This document shows, piece after piece, positions 1-8,303 of a DNA stretch of 64,000 bases. This DNA is from Desulfosporosinus acidiphilus SJ4. Lineage in GTDB: Bacteria > Bacillota > Desulfitobacteriia > Desulfitobacteriales > Desulfitobacteriaceae. The notes beneath the pieces were generated by a model that made no database searches, was not told the DNA's origin, and saw only the letters and a program-made list of their open reading frames with translations. Position 1 is the first letter of the stretch. Each line of letters starts with the position of its first letter. Location of the stretch: positions 2,265,977-2,329,976 of the forward strand of contig NC_018068.1 of the NCBI RefSeq assembly GCF_000255115.2, in the 5' to 3' direction. The position numbers and the translations under genes are program-made.

Positions 1-450
1 AAAGAGAGGCTTAACCCCTAGCCTGTCTCTTGCAGCAAATAAATGCTGAGATTTACTGTCCCAGATGCCAAAAGCGAAAATCCCATTGAAGCGCTCCACA
101 CAAGCCGGTCCCCATTCTAAATAGGAGACAAGCACGACTTCAGTATCCGAATGACCTTCAAACTGATAGCCGAGACTTTTAAGTTCTGTGCGAATATCTT
201 GAGTATTATACAGCTCACCATTATAAATGAGAGTGTAAGTATGTTCTCCTCGTTGTCGGGTCATAGGCTGCAGTCCGCCTTCAGGATCAACAACTATCAA
301 ACGACGATGACCAAGAGCAGCGCGAGGTGAGAACCAGTACCCTTCAGCATCAGGTCCGCGGGGTGTAAGAGTTTGAGTCATACTCCCCAGTACCTCTTTT
401 TGAGATGACAAATCTCGTTTCCAATCAATCCAGCCAACAATACCGCACAT
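1..450 (-). CDS. asnB: Asparagine synthase (glutamine-hydrolysing), N-terminal part, cut by window edge
   Basis: The reading frame starts at the ATG whose complement is at 448-450 and runs off the window start, giving 150 residues. It begins Met-Cys-Gly-Ile-Val-Gly, so Cys2 is the N-terminal nucleophile of a class II glutamine amidotransferase. RGPDAEG, LGHRRL, YNGELYN and RDRLGVKPLF are the usual glutaminase-domain blocks of AsnB, which makes asparagine from aspartate, glutamine and ATP. A GGGGGAAG Shine-Dalgarno lies upstream. A Fur-box-like palindrome 25 bases upstream hints at iron control. The synthetase domain is outside the window, so a specialised AsnB-like amidotransferase cannot be excluded. 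Confidence 0.93.
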   Translation of the reverse strand, partial: MCGIVGWIDWKRDLSSQKEVLGSMTQTLTPRGPDAEGYWFSPRAALGHRRLIVVDPEGGLQPMTRQRGEHTYTLIYNGELYNTQDIRTELKSLGYQFEGHSDTEVVLVSYLEWGPACVERFNGIFAFGIWDSKSQHLFAARDRLGVKPLF

Positions 451-474
451 GTTTAATTCTTCCCCCTATCTAAA

Positions 475-489
475 AGATAATCATTATCA
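475..489. promoter_or_regulatory. Fur-box-like 7-1-7 inverted repeat upstream of asnB
   Basis: The 15 bases AGATAATCATTATCA match the Bacillus-type Fur core TGATAATNATTATCA at 14 of 15 positions. The site lies 25 bases upstream of the asnB start codon, where a bound repressor would block the promoter. No Fur gene is visible in the window, so the regulator is inferred from the motif alone. Confidence 0.45.
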
Positions 490-802
490 ATTAACTCCTT
501 ACACTATATGCTTTGAGCATGCAATAGTTTACGGATTCGCTTTTGATTTGGGGAATCATATTTTTTCTAATTTACACCATTCATCGAGTTGTTTTGCCAA
601 ATTCACTCAAGTGCCGAGAATTTCTATATATTTATTTCAAGCTGCGACAATTATAGGTATTCTTTGCATAGAGTCAAAAGAGTGAGGTTCTTTCGAAGGA
701 AGATGAGAGAACATTTTATCTTAAGAAGATCAGCCATGCTCTAAATGGAACATTATGGAATAACTTGTAGGTAAGTGTATCACTGTAGGGGAGGTAATGG
801 CT

Positions 803-1033
803 ATGACTGAAAATAAACTAGGTTGTTCCTGCAAATCGGTTAAGGAATTAGACAGCTTGCCGATTTTGATCGGCGGTATTATAGTTTATGAATTGGCAGT
901 GACAGTCATAATGTTGGTCTTTATCTTATGGGAACTTGAAAAACCCAGTCAATGTCAATGTAATTCCTACAAGTCTGAGGAGGAAGAGTCTGAACCGGAA
1001 CGTGAAGTTATCGAGCTATCAACAGAAGAATAA
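803..1033 (+). CDS. Small single-pass membrane protein of unknown function
   Basis: This is a 76-residue protein I do not recognise. GGGGAGGT at 788-795 is only one base from an ATG at 797 but seven from the ATG at 803, so the second ATG is the better start. Residues near the N-terminus hold a Cys-Ser-Cys. A hydrophobic stretch of about 22 residues (IGGIIVYELAVTVIMLVFIL) forms one membrane segment. The tail is very acidic, with runs of Glu and another Cys-x-Cys (QCQCN). A GC-rich hairpin follows the gene. It could be a small membrane adaptor or metal-binding peptide, but nothing in the neighbourhood fixes a role. Confidence 0.55.
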   Translation: MTENKLGCSCKSVKELDSLPILIGGIIVYELAVTVIMLVFILWELEKPSQCQCNSYKSEEEESEPEREVIELSTEE

Positions 1034-1094
1034 TATCCTTAGAGATTACTAAATCCTAATCTAGAAAGCGTTATTCACTGAGATTCATAATCTT

Positions 1095-1146
1095 AAAGGG
1101 GGGGCTGCAAAACGAGCATCAAGTGCTCGGAGAGCAATTCCCCTTT
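1095..1146 (+). terminator. Stem-loop after the small membrane protein gene
   Basis: AAAGGGG at 1095-1101 pairs with CCCCTTT at 1140-1146, and an inner GAGCA/TGCTC stem closes a five-base loop. No strong T-run follows, so it may be a terminator or an mRNA 3'-end structure. Confidence 0.4.
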
Positions 1147-1457
1147 CCATTAAACAATAAAATCTTGAGAGGTATTACTATTCGAAGATGAGTTCACATC
1201 GACTACTATCATATTCTCTGGGGATTTAATTACAAATCATTATACTGGGCATAGCTAGTTCTAGGTATGTCGGAAAAGCCTATAAGGAATTGTATTTGCC
1301 GTAGGCTTGTTCGATTATTGTTACTGTGCCGGGTATAAACCGTTCCTAAAAAGCTTAAGACTATTTTGAGGTATAGGGTGATAACTCTATAATTCAGATT
1401 TTGCTTTTGGCCAATCAGCGCTCTTGGCGGCATAAATTGTATACTTTACTGATTTAG
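1147..1457. other. Intergenic stretch without recognisable gene
   Basis: This is AT-rich sequence between the hairpin and the dapL promoter. The only sizeable reading frame, on the minus strand, has no ribosome binding site and no protein-like composition. I see no RNA element that I can name. Confidence 0.5.
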
Positions 1458-1486
1458 TTGCAAAATCTTCGCACTGTAAATATAAT
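1458..1486 (+). promoter_or_regulatory. Sigma-A type promoter of dapL
   Basis: TTGCAA at 1458-1463 and a perfect TATAAT at 1481-1486 are separated by 17 bases. The dapL start lies about 43 bases downstream of the -10 box, leaving a short leader with AAAGGAG as ribosome binding site. Confidence 0.7.
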
Positions 1487-1528
1487 TTGTAACATATAAA
1501 AGGAAAAAATAAAGGAGTTTGAATACAT

Positions 1529-2761
1529 ATGGCACTTGTCAACGAGAATTATCTAAAGTTACCGGGGAGTTACCTTTTTTCAGAAATAGCCCGCAGGATA
1601 AATAAATTTAAAGCAGACAATCCGGAAGCAGACATTATCCGTTTGGGAATCGGCGATGTAACCCGCCCATTATCTCCTGCAGTCATTGAGGCCATGCATC
1701 AAGGCGTTGAAGAGATGAGTAAGGCTGAAACGTTTAGGGGTTATGGGCCGGAGCAAGGGTATCAATTTCTTATAGAGAAAATAATGAATCATGATTTCAT
1801 TCCGCGAGGCGTAGAATTGTCTGTCGATGAGGTTTTTATCAGCGATGGAGCGAAAAGTGATACAGCAAATTTCCAAGAACTTTTTGGACTCAACAACATT
1901 ATGGCTGTGACAGACCCGGTCTATCCTGTTTACGTTGACAGCAATGTTATGGCAGGACGGACAGGATTTTATGACAGTAAGAAGGGACAGTACGATGCCA
2001 TCGTTTACCTTCCCTGTACTGAAGAAAACGGAATGAAACCATCTCTTCCCAAGACTCGAGTAGATATGATCTATCTGTGCTTTCCTAATAATCCAACGGG
2101 TATGACTCTATCTAAAGAGGAATTGAAACAATGGGTGGATTATGCTCGAGAAAATCGCTCCATCATTTTATTTGATGCGGCCTATGAGGGGTATATCCAA
2201 GAAGAAGGAGTTCCTCACAGTATCTTCGAGATTGAAGGCGCCCGCGAAGTTGCCGTTGAGTTTAGAAGTTTCTCCAAGACAGCCGGATTTACTGGAACCC
2301 GATGTGCCTATACTATCGTACCGAAGGATGTAAAAGTTTACGATTCTCAGGGCAAAGCTCATAGCCTTAATCAGCTCTGGTTAAGGAGACAAACGACAAA
2401 ATTTAATGGCGTTTCATATCCGGTACAAGCAGCCGCTGCCGCCATTTTTACGGAAGAAGGACAGCGGCAGATTCGGGAGACTATTGATTACTATATGGAG
2501 AACGCCCGAATTATTCGTGAAGGATTACAGAAAGCTGGTTATACGGTATTCGGTGGAGTCAACGCTCCCTATATCTGGATGAAGACCCCCAATCATATGG
2601 GTTCTTGGGAGTTCTTTGATAAACTGATGATCAACGCTCATGTCATAGGTACACCGGGAGCTGGCTTTGGAGCCAACGGGGAAGGATATTTCCGTCTAAC
2701 AGCTTTTGGCACCCGCGAAAATACTCTCCGAGCGATTGAGAGAATAAAGACGAGAATGTAA
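1529..2761 (+). CDS. dapL: LL-diaminopimelate aminotransferase
   Basis: This 410-residue fold-type I PLP aminotransferase converts tetrahydrodipicolinate directly to LL-diaminopimelate with glutamate as amino donor, a one-step route to lysine and peptidoglycan used by many Desulfitobacterium-type Firmicutes. FPNNPTG (around 185-191), the Asp216/Tyr219 pair of FDAAYEG and the Schiff-base Lys250 in [13 protein letters not shown] are all present. The N-terminal [13 protein letters not shown] block and overall length are typical of DapL. The ATG follows AAAGGAG with good spacing. It has its own promoter and a strong terminator, so it is monocistronic. Function is assigned with high certainty from family motifs. 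Confidence 0.95.
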   Translation: MALVNENYLKLPGSYLFSEIARRINKFKADNPEADIIRLGIGDVTRPLSPAVIEAMHQGVEEMSKAETFRGYGPEQGYQFLIEKIMNHDFIPRGVELSVDEVFISDGAKSDTANFQELFGLNNIMAVTDPVYPVYVDSNVMAGRTGFYDSKKGQYDAIVYLPCTEENGMKPSLPKTRVDMIYLCFPNNPTGMTLSKEELKQWVDYARENRSIILFDAAYEGYIQEEGVPHSIFEIEGAREVAVEFRSFSKTAGFTGTRCAYTIVPKDVKVYDSQGKAHSLNQLWLRRQTTKFNGVSYPVQAAAAAIFTEEGQRQIRETIDYYMENARIIREGLQKAGYTVFGGVNAPYIWMKTPNHMGSWEFFDKLMINAHVIGTPGAGFGANGEGYFRLTAFGTRENTLRAIERIKTRM

Positions 2762-2793
2762 GCGGAATATTAATAGAAATAGTTGGTTATATA

Positions 2794-2830
2794 AAAACAA
2801 GGGAGAATTTAAAGAATTTCCCTTGTTTTT
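2794..2830 (+). terminator. Rho-independent terminator of dapL
   Basis: A 12-bp stem (AAAAACAAGGGA with TCCCTTGTTTTT) is followed by a T-rich tract. It separates dapL from the polyamine genes. Confidence 0.85.
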
Positions 2831-2917
2831 CTTTATTTTTCGAGACTGATATTGCTAAATTGTCGTGGTTTAGGTATAATTTGCATTGCTGTACAAGTGA
2901 TTTAGGAGGTTGTTGAT

Positions 2918-4117
2918 ATGGGGAAAGCTTTGATTATCGGTGCTGGCGGAGTGGCTAGTGTTGCAATACATAAATGTTGCCAGAATCCGGACGTTTTTGA
3001 GGAAATATGTATAGCCAGCAGAACTTTAGAGAAATGTGAAGCAATTAAAAATAAATTATCCGGCGGCCGCACAAAAATTCAAACGGCTCAGCTTGATGCG
3101 GATTACACCGATGAAGTTGTTGAGCTAATCAAAAGCTTTAAACCGGATATTGTCATGAACCTTGCGCTCCCCTATCAGGACTTGACTATTATGGATGCCT
3201 GTTTAGCAGCCGGTGTTGATTATTTGGATACTGCCAATTATGAACCACCGGATATTGCAAAATTCGAATATAAATGGCAATGGGCCTATCGGGAAAAGTT
3301 TGCTCAGGCCGGGTTGACTGCGTTGTTAGGAAGCGGCTTTGATCCTGGAGTTACCGGAGTCTTTTGCGCCTATGCTCAGAAGCACTATTTTGATGAAATC
3401 CATTCGATTGATATCGTTGATGCTAATGCCGGCGATCATGGTTATCCTTTTGCAACGAACTTCAATCCTGAGATCAATATTCGAGAAATTACGGCGAATG
3501 GAAGGTACTTTGAAAACGGTTCTTGGGTTGAAACGCCTCCTCTTGCCGTGAAAAAAGTTTACGACCTTCCCGAAATTGGTCCCAAAAACATTTATCTCAT
3601 GTATCATGAAGAATTGGAGTCCCTGGCAATTAATATCAAGGGAGTTAAGAAGATCAGATTTTGGATGACCTTTTCGGATAATTATTTAAATCATTTACGT
3701 GTTCTCGAAAATGTGGGCATGACTTCCATTGAGCCCATCGAATTTGAAGGACGTCAAATTATTCCCCTGCAATTTTTAAAAGCGATACTCCCTGATCCTG
3801 CCTCTTTGGGGCCGAGAACGAAAGGGAAAACAAATATCGGCTGCATTATCCAAGGAATTAAGGACGGAAAACCCAGAACCTATTACGTTTACAATGTTTG
3901 TGATCACCAAGAATGTTATGCCGAGGTAGGATCTCAGGCCATATCTTATACAACAGGTGTTCCGGCCATGATTGGGGCTATGTTGATGCTCAAAGGCCTT
4001 TGGAAAAAACCTGGTGTCTTTAATGTTGAAGAATTTGATCCCGATCCCTTCATGGAAGCGCTTAACAAATGTGGTCTGCCTTGGCAGGAAAGTTTTATGC
4101 CAACGCTCCTTGATTGA
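2918..4117 (+). CDS. Carboxynorspermidine synthase (saccharopine dehydrogenase family)
   Basis: This 399-residue NAD(P)-dependent oxidoreductase starts with the Rossmann motif GAGGVASVA at residues 8-16. The saccharopine dehydrogenase-like core with GSGFDPGVTGVFCAY follows. In the carboxyspermidine pathway such enzymes condense aspartate semialdehyde with putrescine or diaminopropane to give carboxy(nor)spermidine. The family alone cannot separate this from saccharopine dehydrogenase. The decisive clue is the next gene, a carboxynorspermidine decarboxylase, whose ribosome binding site overlaps this stop codon. AGGAGG lies upstream of the ATG. Substrate chain length (spermidine or norspermidine) is not readable here. 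Confidence 0.9.
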   Translation: MGKALIIGAGGVASVAIHKCCQNPDVFEEICIASRTLEKCEAIKNKLSGGRTKIQTAQLDADYTDEVVELIKSFKPDIVMNLALPYQDLTIMDACLAAGVDYLDTANYEPPDIAKFEYKWQWAYREKFAQAGLTALLGSGFDPGVTGVFCAYAQKHYFDEIHSIDIVDANAGDHGYPFATNFNPEINIREITANGRYFENGSWVETPPLAVKKVYDLPEIGPKNIYLMYHEELESLAINIKGVKKIRFWMTFSDNYLNHLRVLENVGMTSIEPIEFEGRQIIPLQFLKAILPDPASLGPRTKGKTNIGCIIQGIKDGKPRTYYVYNVCDHQECYAEVGSQAISYTTGVPAMIGAMLMLKGLWKKPGVFNVEEFDPDPFMEALNKCGLPWQESFMPTLLD

Positions 4118-4127
4118 GGTGTAGTAA

Positions 4128-5267
4128 TTGGATTTTGATATTCATGATTTGCCATCTCCATGCTATATTGTGGATGAACGGTTGTTATTAAAAAACCTTG
4201 AAATACTGTATTCCGTACAAGAACGTACGGGATGCAGTATTCTCCTTGCTTTAAAGGGATTTTCCATGTTTTCCGTATTTCCATTGGTTAGTAAGTACCT
4301 GAAAGGGGTTACTGCCAGCTCCTTGTTCGAAGCTAAACTCGGGCGGGAAGAAATGGGAAAAGAAGTTCATATCTTTGCCCCGGCCTATATTGAAGAGGAA
4401 TTTGACGGTATCATGGAAAATTGTGATCATATCGTTTTTAATTCCTTTTCCCAGTGGAATCGCTACAAAGAAAAGGTGCAACAGCAGGGAGCTCAAAAAA
4501 TTAGCTGCGGTATTCGCATCAACCCGGAATATTCCGAGATTGAGACCCCAATTTATAACCCTTGTTATCAGAATTCCAGGCTGGGTGTTACCCTGGCTAA
4601 CTTTCGGCCTGAGGAACTCGATGGTATTGAAGGCCTTCATTTTCATACCATGTGCGAGCAGAATTCCGATACCTTAGAACGAACGATTCAAGTAGTTGAT
4701 CAGAAATTTGGACCCTATATTAAAACTATGAAATGGCTCAATCTGGGTGGGGGACATCACATTACCAGGCCTGATTATGATCTTGAAACATTAGTTCGTT
4801 CCATAAAATGGCTGCAAGATAAATATGGAGTGCAGATTTATCTTGAACCAGGAGAAGCAGTTGCCTTAAATACAGGATTTCTGGTTGCCAGTGTTCTTGA
4901 CATTGTTGAGAACGGTATGAAAAATGCTATTCTAGACACTTCGGCAGCCTGTCATATGCCGGATGTCCTGGAAATGCCCTATCGGCCTAATGTGATTGAT
5001 GCCGGAAAACCGGGTGAATATCCTTATACCTATAGACTGGGGGGACATACTTGTCTTGCCGGCGATATCATTGGAGATTATTCGTTTAAAGAACCTCTAA
5101 ACATTGGGACAAGGCTTGTATTTTGTGATATGGCTCACTACACTATGGTGAAGAACAATATGTTTAATGGCGTCAACCTTCCGGCTATAGCTCTTTTTAA
5201 AGAAGAACAAGGAATAAAAATCATCAGAGAATTTGGTTATCAGGATTTTAAACAACGTCTTTCTTAA
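4128..5267 (+). CDS. nspC: Carboxynorspermidine decarboxylase
   Basis: This 379-residue fold-type III (alanine racemase-like) PLP decarboxylase removes the carboxyl group from carboxy(nor)spermidine, the last step of this polyamine route. Lys43 in LALKGFS is the PLP lysine. LHFHTMCEQ, LNLGGGHHIT and EPGEAV form the phosphate and substrate pocket, and CLAGD is near the C-terminal active site. The start is TTG, with GAGGTG seven bases upstream overlapping the stop codon of the synthase gene, so the two are translationally coupled. Length and motifs match NspC. Confidence 0.93.
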   Translation: MDFDIHDLPSPCYIVDERLLLKNLEILYSVQERTGCSILLALKGFSMFSVFPLVSKYLKGVTASSLFEAKLGREEMGKEVHIFAPAYIEEEFDGIMENCDHIVFNSFSQWNRYKEKVQQQGAQKISCGIRINPEYSEIETPIYNPCYQNSRLGVTLANFRPEELDGIEGLHFHTMCEQNSDTLERTIQVVDQKFGPYIKTMKWLNLGGGHHITRPDYDLETLVRSIKWLQDKYGVQIYLEPGEAVALNTGFLVASVLDIVENGMKNAILDTSAACHMPDVLEMPYRPNVIDAGKPGEYPYTYRLGGHTCLAGDIIGDYSFKEPLNIGTRLVFCDMAHYTMVKNNMFNGVNLPAIALFKEEQGIKIIREFGYQDFKQRLS

Positions 5268-5314
5268 GATTTTATGCTATAATAAGATAAGACAACCAAC
5301 TGATGAGGTATTTT

Positions 5315-5566
5315 ATGTATAATTTAGAGGATTACCGAAGTTTGAAAAACCGAAAGCGCGTCCAGTATTTCCCGGCGGGAATTTTGGATGTAATCGAGGT
5401 GGAGTATCCTAGTCAATATTCATTGATTCTTAAGAATCAATCTCAGATGACCTCCTTGTTTACAAACGAGGAATGGCTCGATATATTGACAAAGTCGAGA
5501 AACTCTTATCATGAGTATGTTCGGCGTCAGAATTTATCCAGGGAAACATTGGCTCACGGAATTTGA
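5315..5566 (+). CDS. Small hypothetical protein downstream of nspC
   Basis: This is an 83-residue soluble protein without a recognisable domain. An ATG at 5303 lies just upstream of and overlaps the ribosome binding site, while the ATG at 5315 sits six bases after GAGG, so the latter is chosen. The composition is rich in Tyr, Arg, Asn and Leu with no membrane segment. The gap to nspC is only about 47 bases with no terminator, so it may be the third gene of the polyamine transcript. A stem-loop with a T-run follows. Confidence 0.55.
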   Translation: MYNLEDYRSLKNRKRVQYFPAGILDVIEVEYPSQYSLILKNQSQMTSLFTNEEWLDILTKSRNSYHEYVRRQNLSRETLAHGI

Positions 5567-5587
5567 TCTTGTTTTCAATCAGTAATA

Positions 5588-5646
5588 ACCTATCTCCTTG
5601 AGAAATATCTTAGCATCAAGATATTTTAAGAAGGGGGTAGGTTTTT
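5588..5646 (+). terminator. Long stem-loop with T-run after the nspC operon
   Basis: ACCTATCTCCTT pairs with AAGGGGGTAGGT, and the stem continues through AAATATCTT/AAGATATTT to a six-base loop. TTTTT follows. It reads as a rho-independent terminator, but it directly precedes another structured stretch and might be part of a larger RNA. Confidence 0.6.
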
Positions 5647-5650
5647 GCAT

Positions 5651-5733
5651 GGCCACGGAGTCCCTCTTGCGACCCGGGCAAACCGCGAATCATGGACAAA
5701 CTCTAGGACAGTCTCCATACCTCTGACGCGGCC
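5651..5733 (+). ncRNA. Possible structured RNA of unknown class
   Basis: This is an 83-base GC-rich block in an AT-rich intergenic region. The ends can pair (GGCC with GGCC, GAG with CTC), and an inner hairpin forms from ATGGA/TCCAT with ACT/AGT. No gene fits. It does not match the riboswitch, 6S, SRP or tmRNA cores I know. It lies between a terminator-like hairpin and the promoter of the next gene. Confidence 0.3.
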
Positions 5734-5809
5734 CTTATTAGATGATGAAAATGTTATTTTGTGGTAGAACTTGAAAGAGAATTTTTGTGATAATTGTAAT
5801 TGGGATGGT

Positions 5810-5839
5810 TTAACAAGTTATCCTGTTCAGTGGTATAAT
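5810..5839 (+). promoter_or_regulatory. Promoter of the aminotransferase gene
   Basis: TTAACA at 5810-5815 and a perfect TATAAT at 5834-5839 are 18 bases apart. The downstream coding start is at 5896. Confidence 0.6.
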
Positions 5840-5895
5840 GAGATATCAAAATCGCAGATTGGACAAACATTTACATAAAAGAAAGGTTGAGGGCA

Positions 5896-7080
5896 ATGAT
5901 ATCCATTAAAATGAAAGAGCAGGTTCAAAACAGCTCAATTATTCGAGCAATGTTTGAGGAAGGGAAACGACTGGCGGAAATTCATGGAGCTGAAAATGTT
6001 TATGATTTCAGCCTTGGAAACCCAAGCGTTGAACCACCGGCGGATGTTAAGGAAGCAATTCTTGAAATAATAAACTCGGAAAGTTCCAACAGTGTTCATG
6101 GCTATATGAACAATTCAGGATTTGAAGATGTAAGGGCAGCCATCGCTAAGTCTATCAACGATAAATTTGGTACTGCGTTTGAACAGAAGAACATACTTAT
6201 GACCGTCGGTGCTGCCGGTGGCATGAATGTTATTTTAAAGACCTTACTTAACCCAGGGGATGAAGTTATTACCTTCGCACCTTTTTTTGGTGAGTATCGA
6301 AGCTATGTCAAAAACTATGAGGGCGAATTAGTCATCATATCTCCAAATACTCGTGATTTTCAACCAAATCTGGAGGAATTCGAAGGAAAAATTACACAGA
6401 AGACAAAAGCGGTAATCATAAATTCACCTAACAACCCCACAGGGGTCGTCTATTCAGAAAAGACCATCATTAAGCTTGCAGACATTTTAAGAAGCAAGCA
6501 AAAGGAATTTGGCACGGATATCTATCTATTTTCCGATGAGCCGTATCGAGAGTTGGCTTATGATAATGTTGAGGTTCCTTATGTGACAAAGTATTATGAG
6601 AATACGATTATTGGCTACTCCTACAGTAAATCTCTTTCCTTGCCGGGCGAACGCATAGGCTATTTGGTAATTCCTGATCAGGCGGCTGATTTTGAAAATA
6701 TACAGATGGCGGCAAATATTGCGAATCGTATCTTGGGTTACGTGAACGCACCCTCTTTATTCCAGCGTGTTGTCGCTAAATGTTTAAATGCTAAAGTTGA
6801 CGTTGAAACTTATAACAAAAATCGTGAACTTTTCTATAATGGACTTCTATCTTATGGTTATCAATGTATTAAGCCAGAAGGTGCCTTCTACTTGTTTGTT
6901 AAAACACCCATCGAGAACGATGTGGAATTTTGCAATCTGGCCAAAAAGAAAAATATACTCATTGTACCAGGGACTGCTTTTGGATGCCCCGGCTATGTTC
7001 GTATTGCCTATTGCGTAGCCTATCGAACTATTGAAAAGGCTTTGCCTGGTTTTAAGGCTTTGATTGAAGAACTTCGGTAA
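5896..7080 (+). CDS. Pyridoxal-phosphate aminotransferase, aspartate aminotransferase-like
   Basis: This 394-residue class I/II aminotransferase has NSPNNPTG (around 176-183), the Asp-Glu-Pro-Tyr block that binds the PLP ring, Lys245 in SYSKSLSLPGERIGY as the Schiff-base lysine, and a C-terminal Arg in the VRIAY region for the substrate carboxylate. An in-frame TTG nine bases upstream is also possible, but the ATG at 5896 is better spaced from AAAGG. The sequence is of the type annotated as aspartate or broad-specificity aminotransferase in Clostridia; the amino donor cannot be read from it. It has its own promoter and terminator. Confidence 0.85.
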   Translation: MISIKMKEQVQNSSIIRAMFEEGKRLAEIHGAENVYDFSLGNPSVEPPADVKEAILEIINSESSNSVHGYMNNSGFEDVRAAIAKSINDKFGTAFEQKNILMTVGAAGGMNVILKTLLNPGDEVITFAPFFGEYRSYVKNYEGELVIISPNTRDFQPNLEEFEGKITQKTKAVIINSPNNPTGVVYSEKTIIKLADILRSKQKEFGTDIYLFSDEPYRELAYDNVEVPYVTKYYENTIIGYSYSKSLSLPGERIGYLVIPDQAADFENIQMAANIANRILGYVNAPSLFQRVVAKCLNAKVDVETYNKNRELFYNGLLSYGYQCIKPEGAFYLFVKTPIENDVEFCNLAKKKNILIVPGTAFGCPGYVRIAYCVAYRTIEKALPGFKALIEELR

Positions 7081-7131
7081 ATAGCATCAGGGGTGCCGCT
7101 AAATGGCATGGGGGTCTGATAGTATGAAAAA

Positions 7132-7175
7132 AGCCCAAAAGGCGTTCACTAAAACGTTCTTTTGGGCTGATTTTT
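7132..7175 (+). terminator. Terminator of the aminotransferase gene
   Basis: AGCCCAAAAG pairs with CTTTTGGGCT around an inner CGTT/AACG stem, followed by ATTTTT. The convergent patatin gene lies beyond it. Confidence 0.85.
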
Positions 7176-7252
7176 CGTTCAGACTATTTTCTCAAGTTGT
7201 TTATCAATACTCCATTGTCTGGTAATATTGCTGTTAACTGTCTGAATTGAGA

Positions 7253-8098
7253 TCAAGATACAAAGTTGAGAATTCTTTCATAGGATTCTTTTGTATCGAT
7301 ATATCCGTTTTGCAGTAATCCCTTAAGTCTTTGGGGATCCTTTTCTAATCGCCCGACTTCTAAAGGCTTTGACGGTCTGATAACCAGAACCTGACCATCA
7401 TGCTCAAGCTGCTCGATATAATCAAGGGTATCGTTGTAAATTTTATAGCGATTTAGCATCGTTTCCACGAAAAAAGGGTATTTTCTGTACACTAATTTGA
7501 TGAGGCCGGTGAATTTTGCCGGGTTCTTTCTATAGCCCTTGTTTCTTGTTAAGACAACGATATTTTTTGTGTTGCCGTCTGCAATAGATTTGCGGATCGG
7601 AATGGAATCTGAAATTCCGCCATCTAATAATTGGTAGCCTTTATAATTCACAATAGGGGATATAAGAGGCAGGGAAGCCGAGGCTCGCAAAGCCTGGAAT
7701 TTATCTCCCATGTCTTCTTTAGTTAAATAGATAGGTTTACCGGTTTTGCAATCTGTAGCACCTACTAAAAAGTCGCAAGGTGAACTATAAAATGTTTGAA
7801 AATCAAAAGCGACATGCTTATTAGGTATTTCGTCAAAGATAAAATCCATTCCAAAATATGATTTACTAAGCAAAAGATTCCTAAGACTCATGTAGCGCCA
7901 ATCTTTTGCATAATTGATAATAACACTTTCATTACGACCACGCTGCTTCGAAATATAGGAAACTGCGTTGCATGCGCCGGCGGAAACGCCAATGATATAA
8001 TTGAAATAGAGATCATTTTCCATAAAGTATTCCAGGACTCCGCAGGTATAGAGGCCTCTCATGCCACCGCCCTCAAGTACAAGACCAATTTTCTCCAT
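7253..8098 (-). CDS. Patatin-like phospholipase (RssA/YjjU-type)
   Basis: This 281-residue patatin-fold acyl hydrolase has the glycine-rich oxyanion loop LEGGGMRG (8-15), the nucleophile Ser39 in GVSAG and Asp159 in DGGISD, which form the Ser-Asp dyad. No signal peptide is seen, so it should act on membrane lipids from the cytoplasm. The chosen start is the ATG six bases after GAGGTG; a longer frame adds 14 residues without ribosome binding site support. The bacterial family includes proteins of unknown physiological substrate, so lipid acyl hydrolysis is the safe assignment. It is a single gene convergent with the aminotransferase. Confidence 0.88.
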   Translation of the reverse strand: MEKIGLVLEGGGMRGLYTCGVLEYFMENDLYFNYIIGVSAGACNAVSYISKQRGRNESVIINYAKDWRYMSLRNLLLSKSYFGMDFIFDEIPNKHVAFDFQTFYSSPCDFLVGATDCKTGKPIYLTKEDMGDKFQALRASASLPLISPIVNYKGYQLLDGGISDSIPIRKSIADGNTKNIVVLTRNKGYRKNPAKFTGLIKLVYRKYPFFVETMLNRYKIYNDTLDYIEQLEHDGQVLVIRPSKPLEVGRLEKDPQRLKGLLQNGYIDTKESYERILNFVS

Positions 8099-8303
8099 AA
8101 GGCACACCTCGTTTACTACAAATATTCTCTTGTGATGCATTAAAGCTTAAATAAGCATTGGATCTTATGTTGATTCCTAATCATGATTTTTAGGTGTTAA
8201 GTTGTCTAAAAGTGTCAAAATTAGAAATGGAAGATTACTCCACGTTGCTATATAATTAATGTTAGACCATTTTGCTGCAGATGTACATAAAGGAGAACTA
8301 TTC

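Noticed and set aside
449-685. Reading frame of 78 codons between asnB and the small membrane protein
   Set aside because: No ribosome binding site, runs through the Fur-like box, and has an unbiased composition (Phe/Ser/His-rich).
1230-1433. Minus-strand frame of 67 codons upstream of dapL
   Set aside because: No ribosome binding site and no protein-like pattern.
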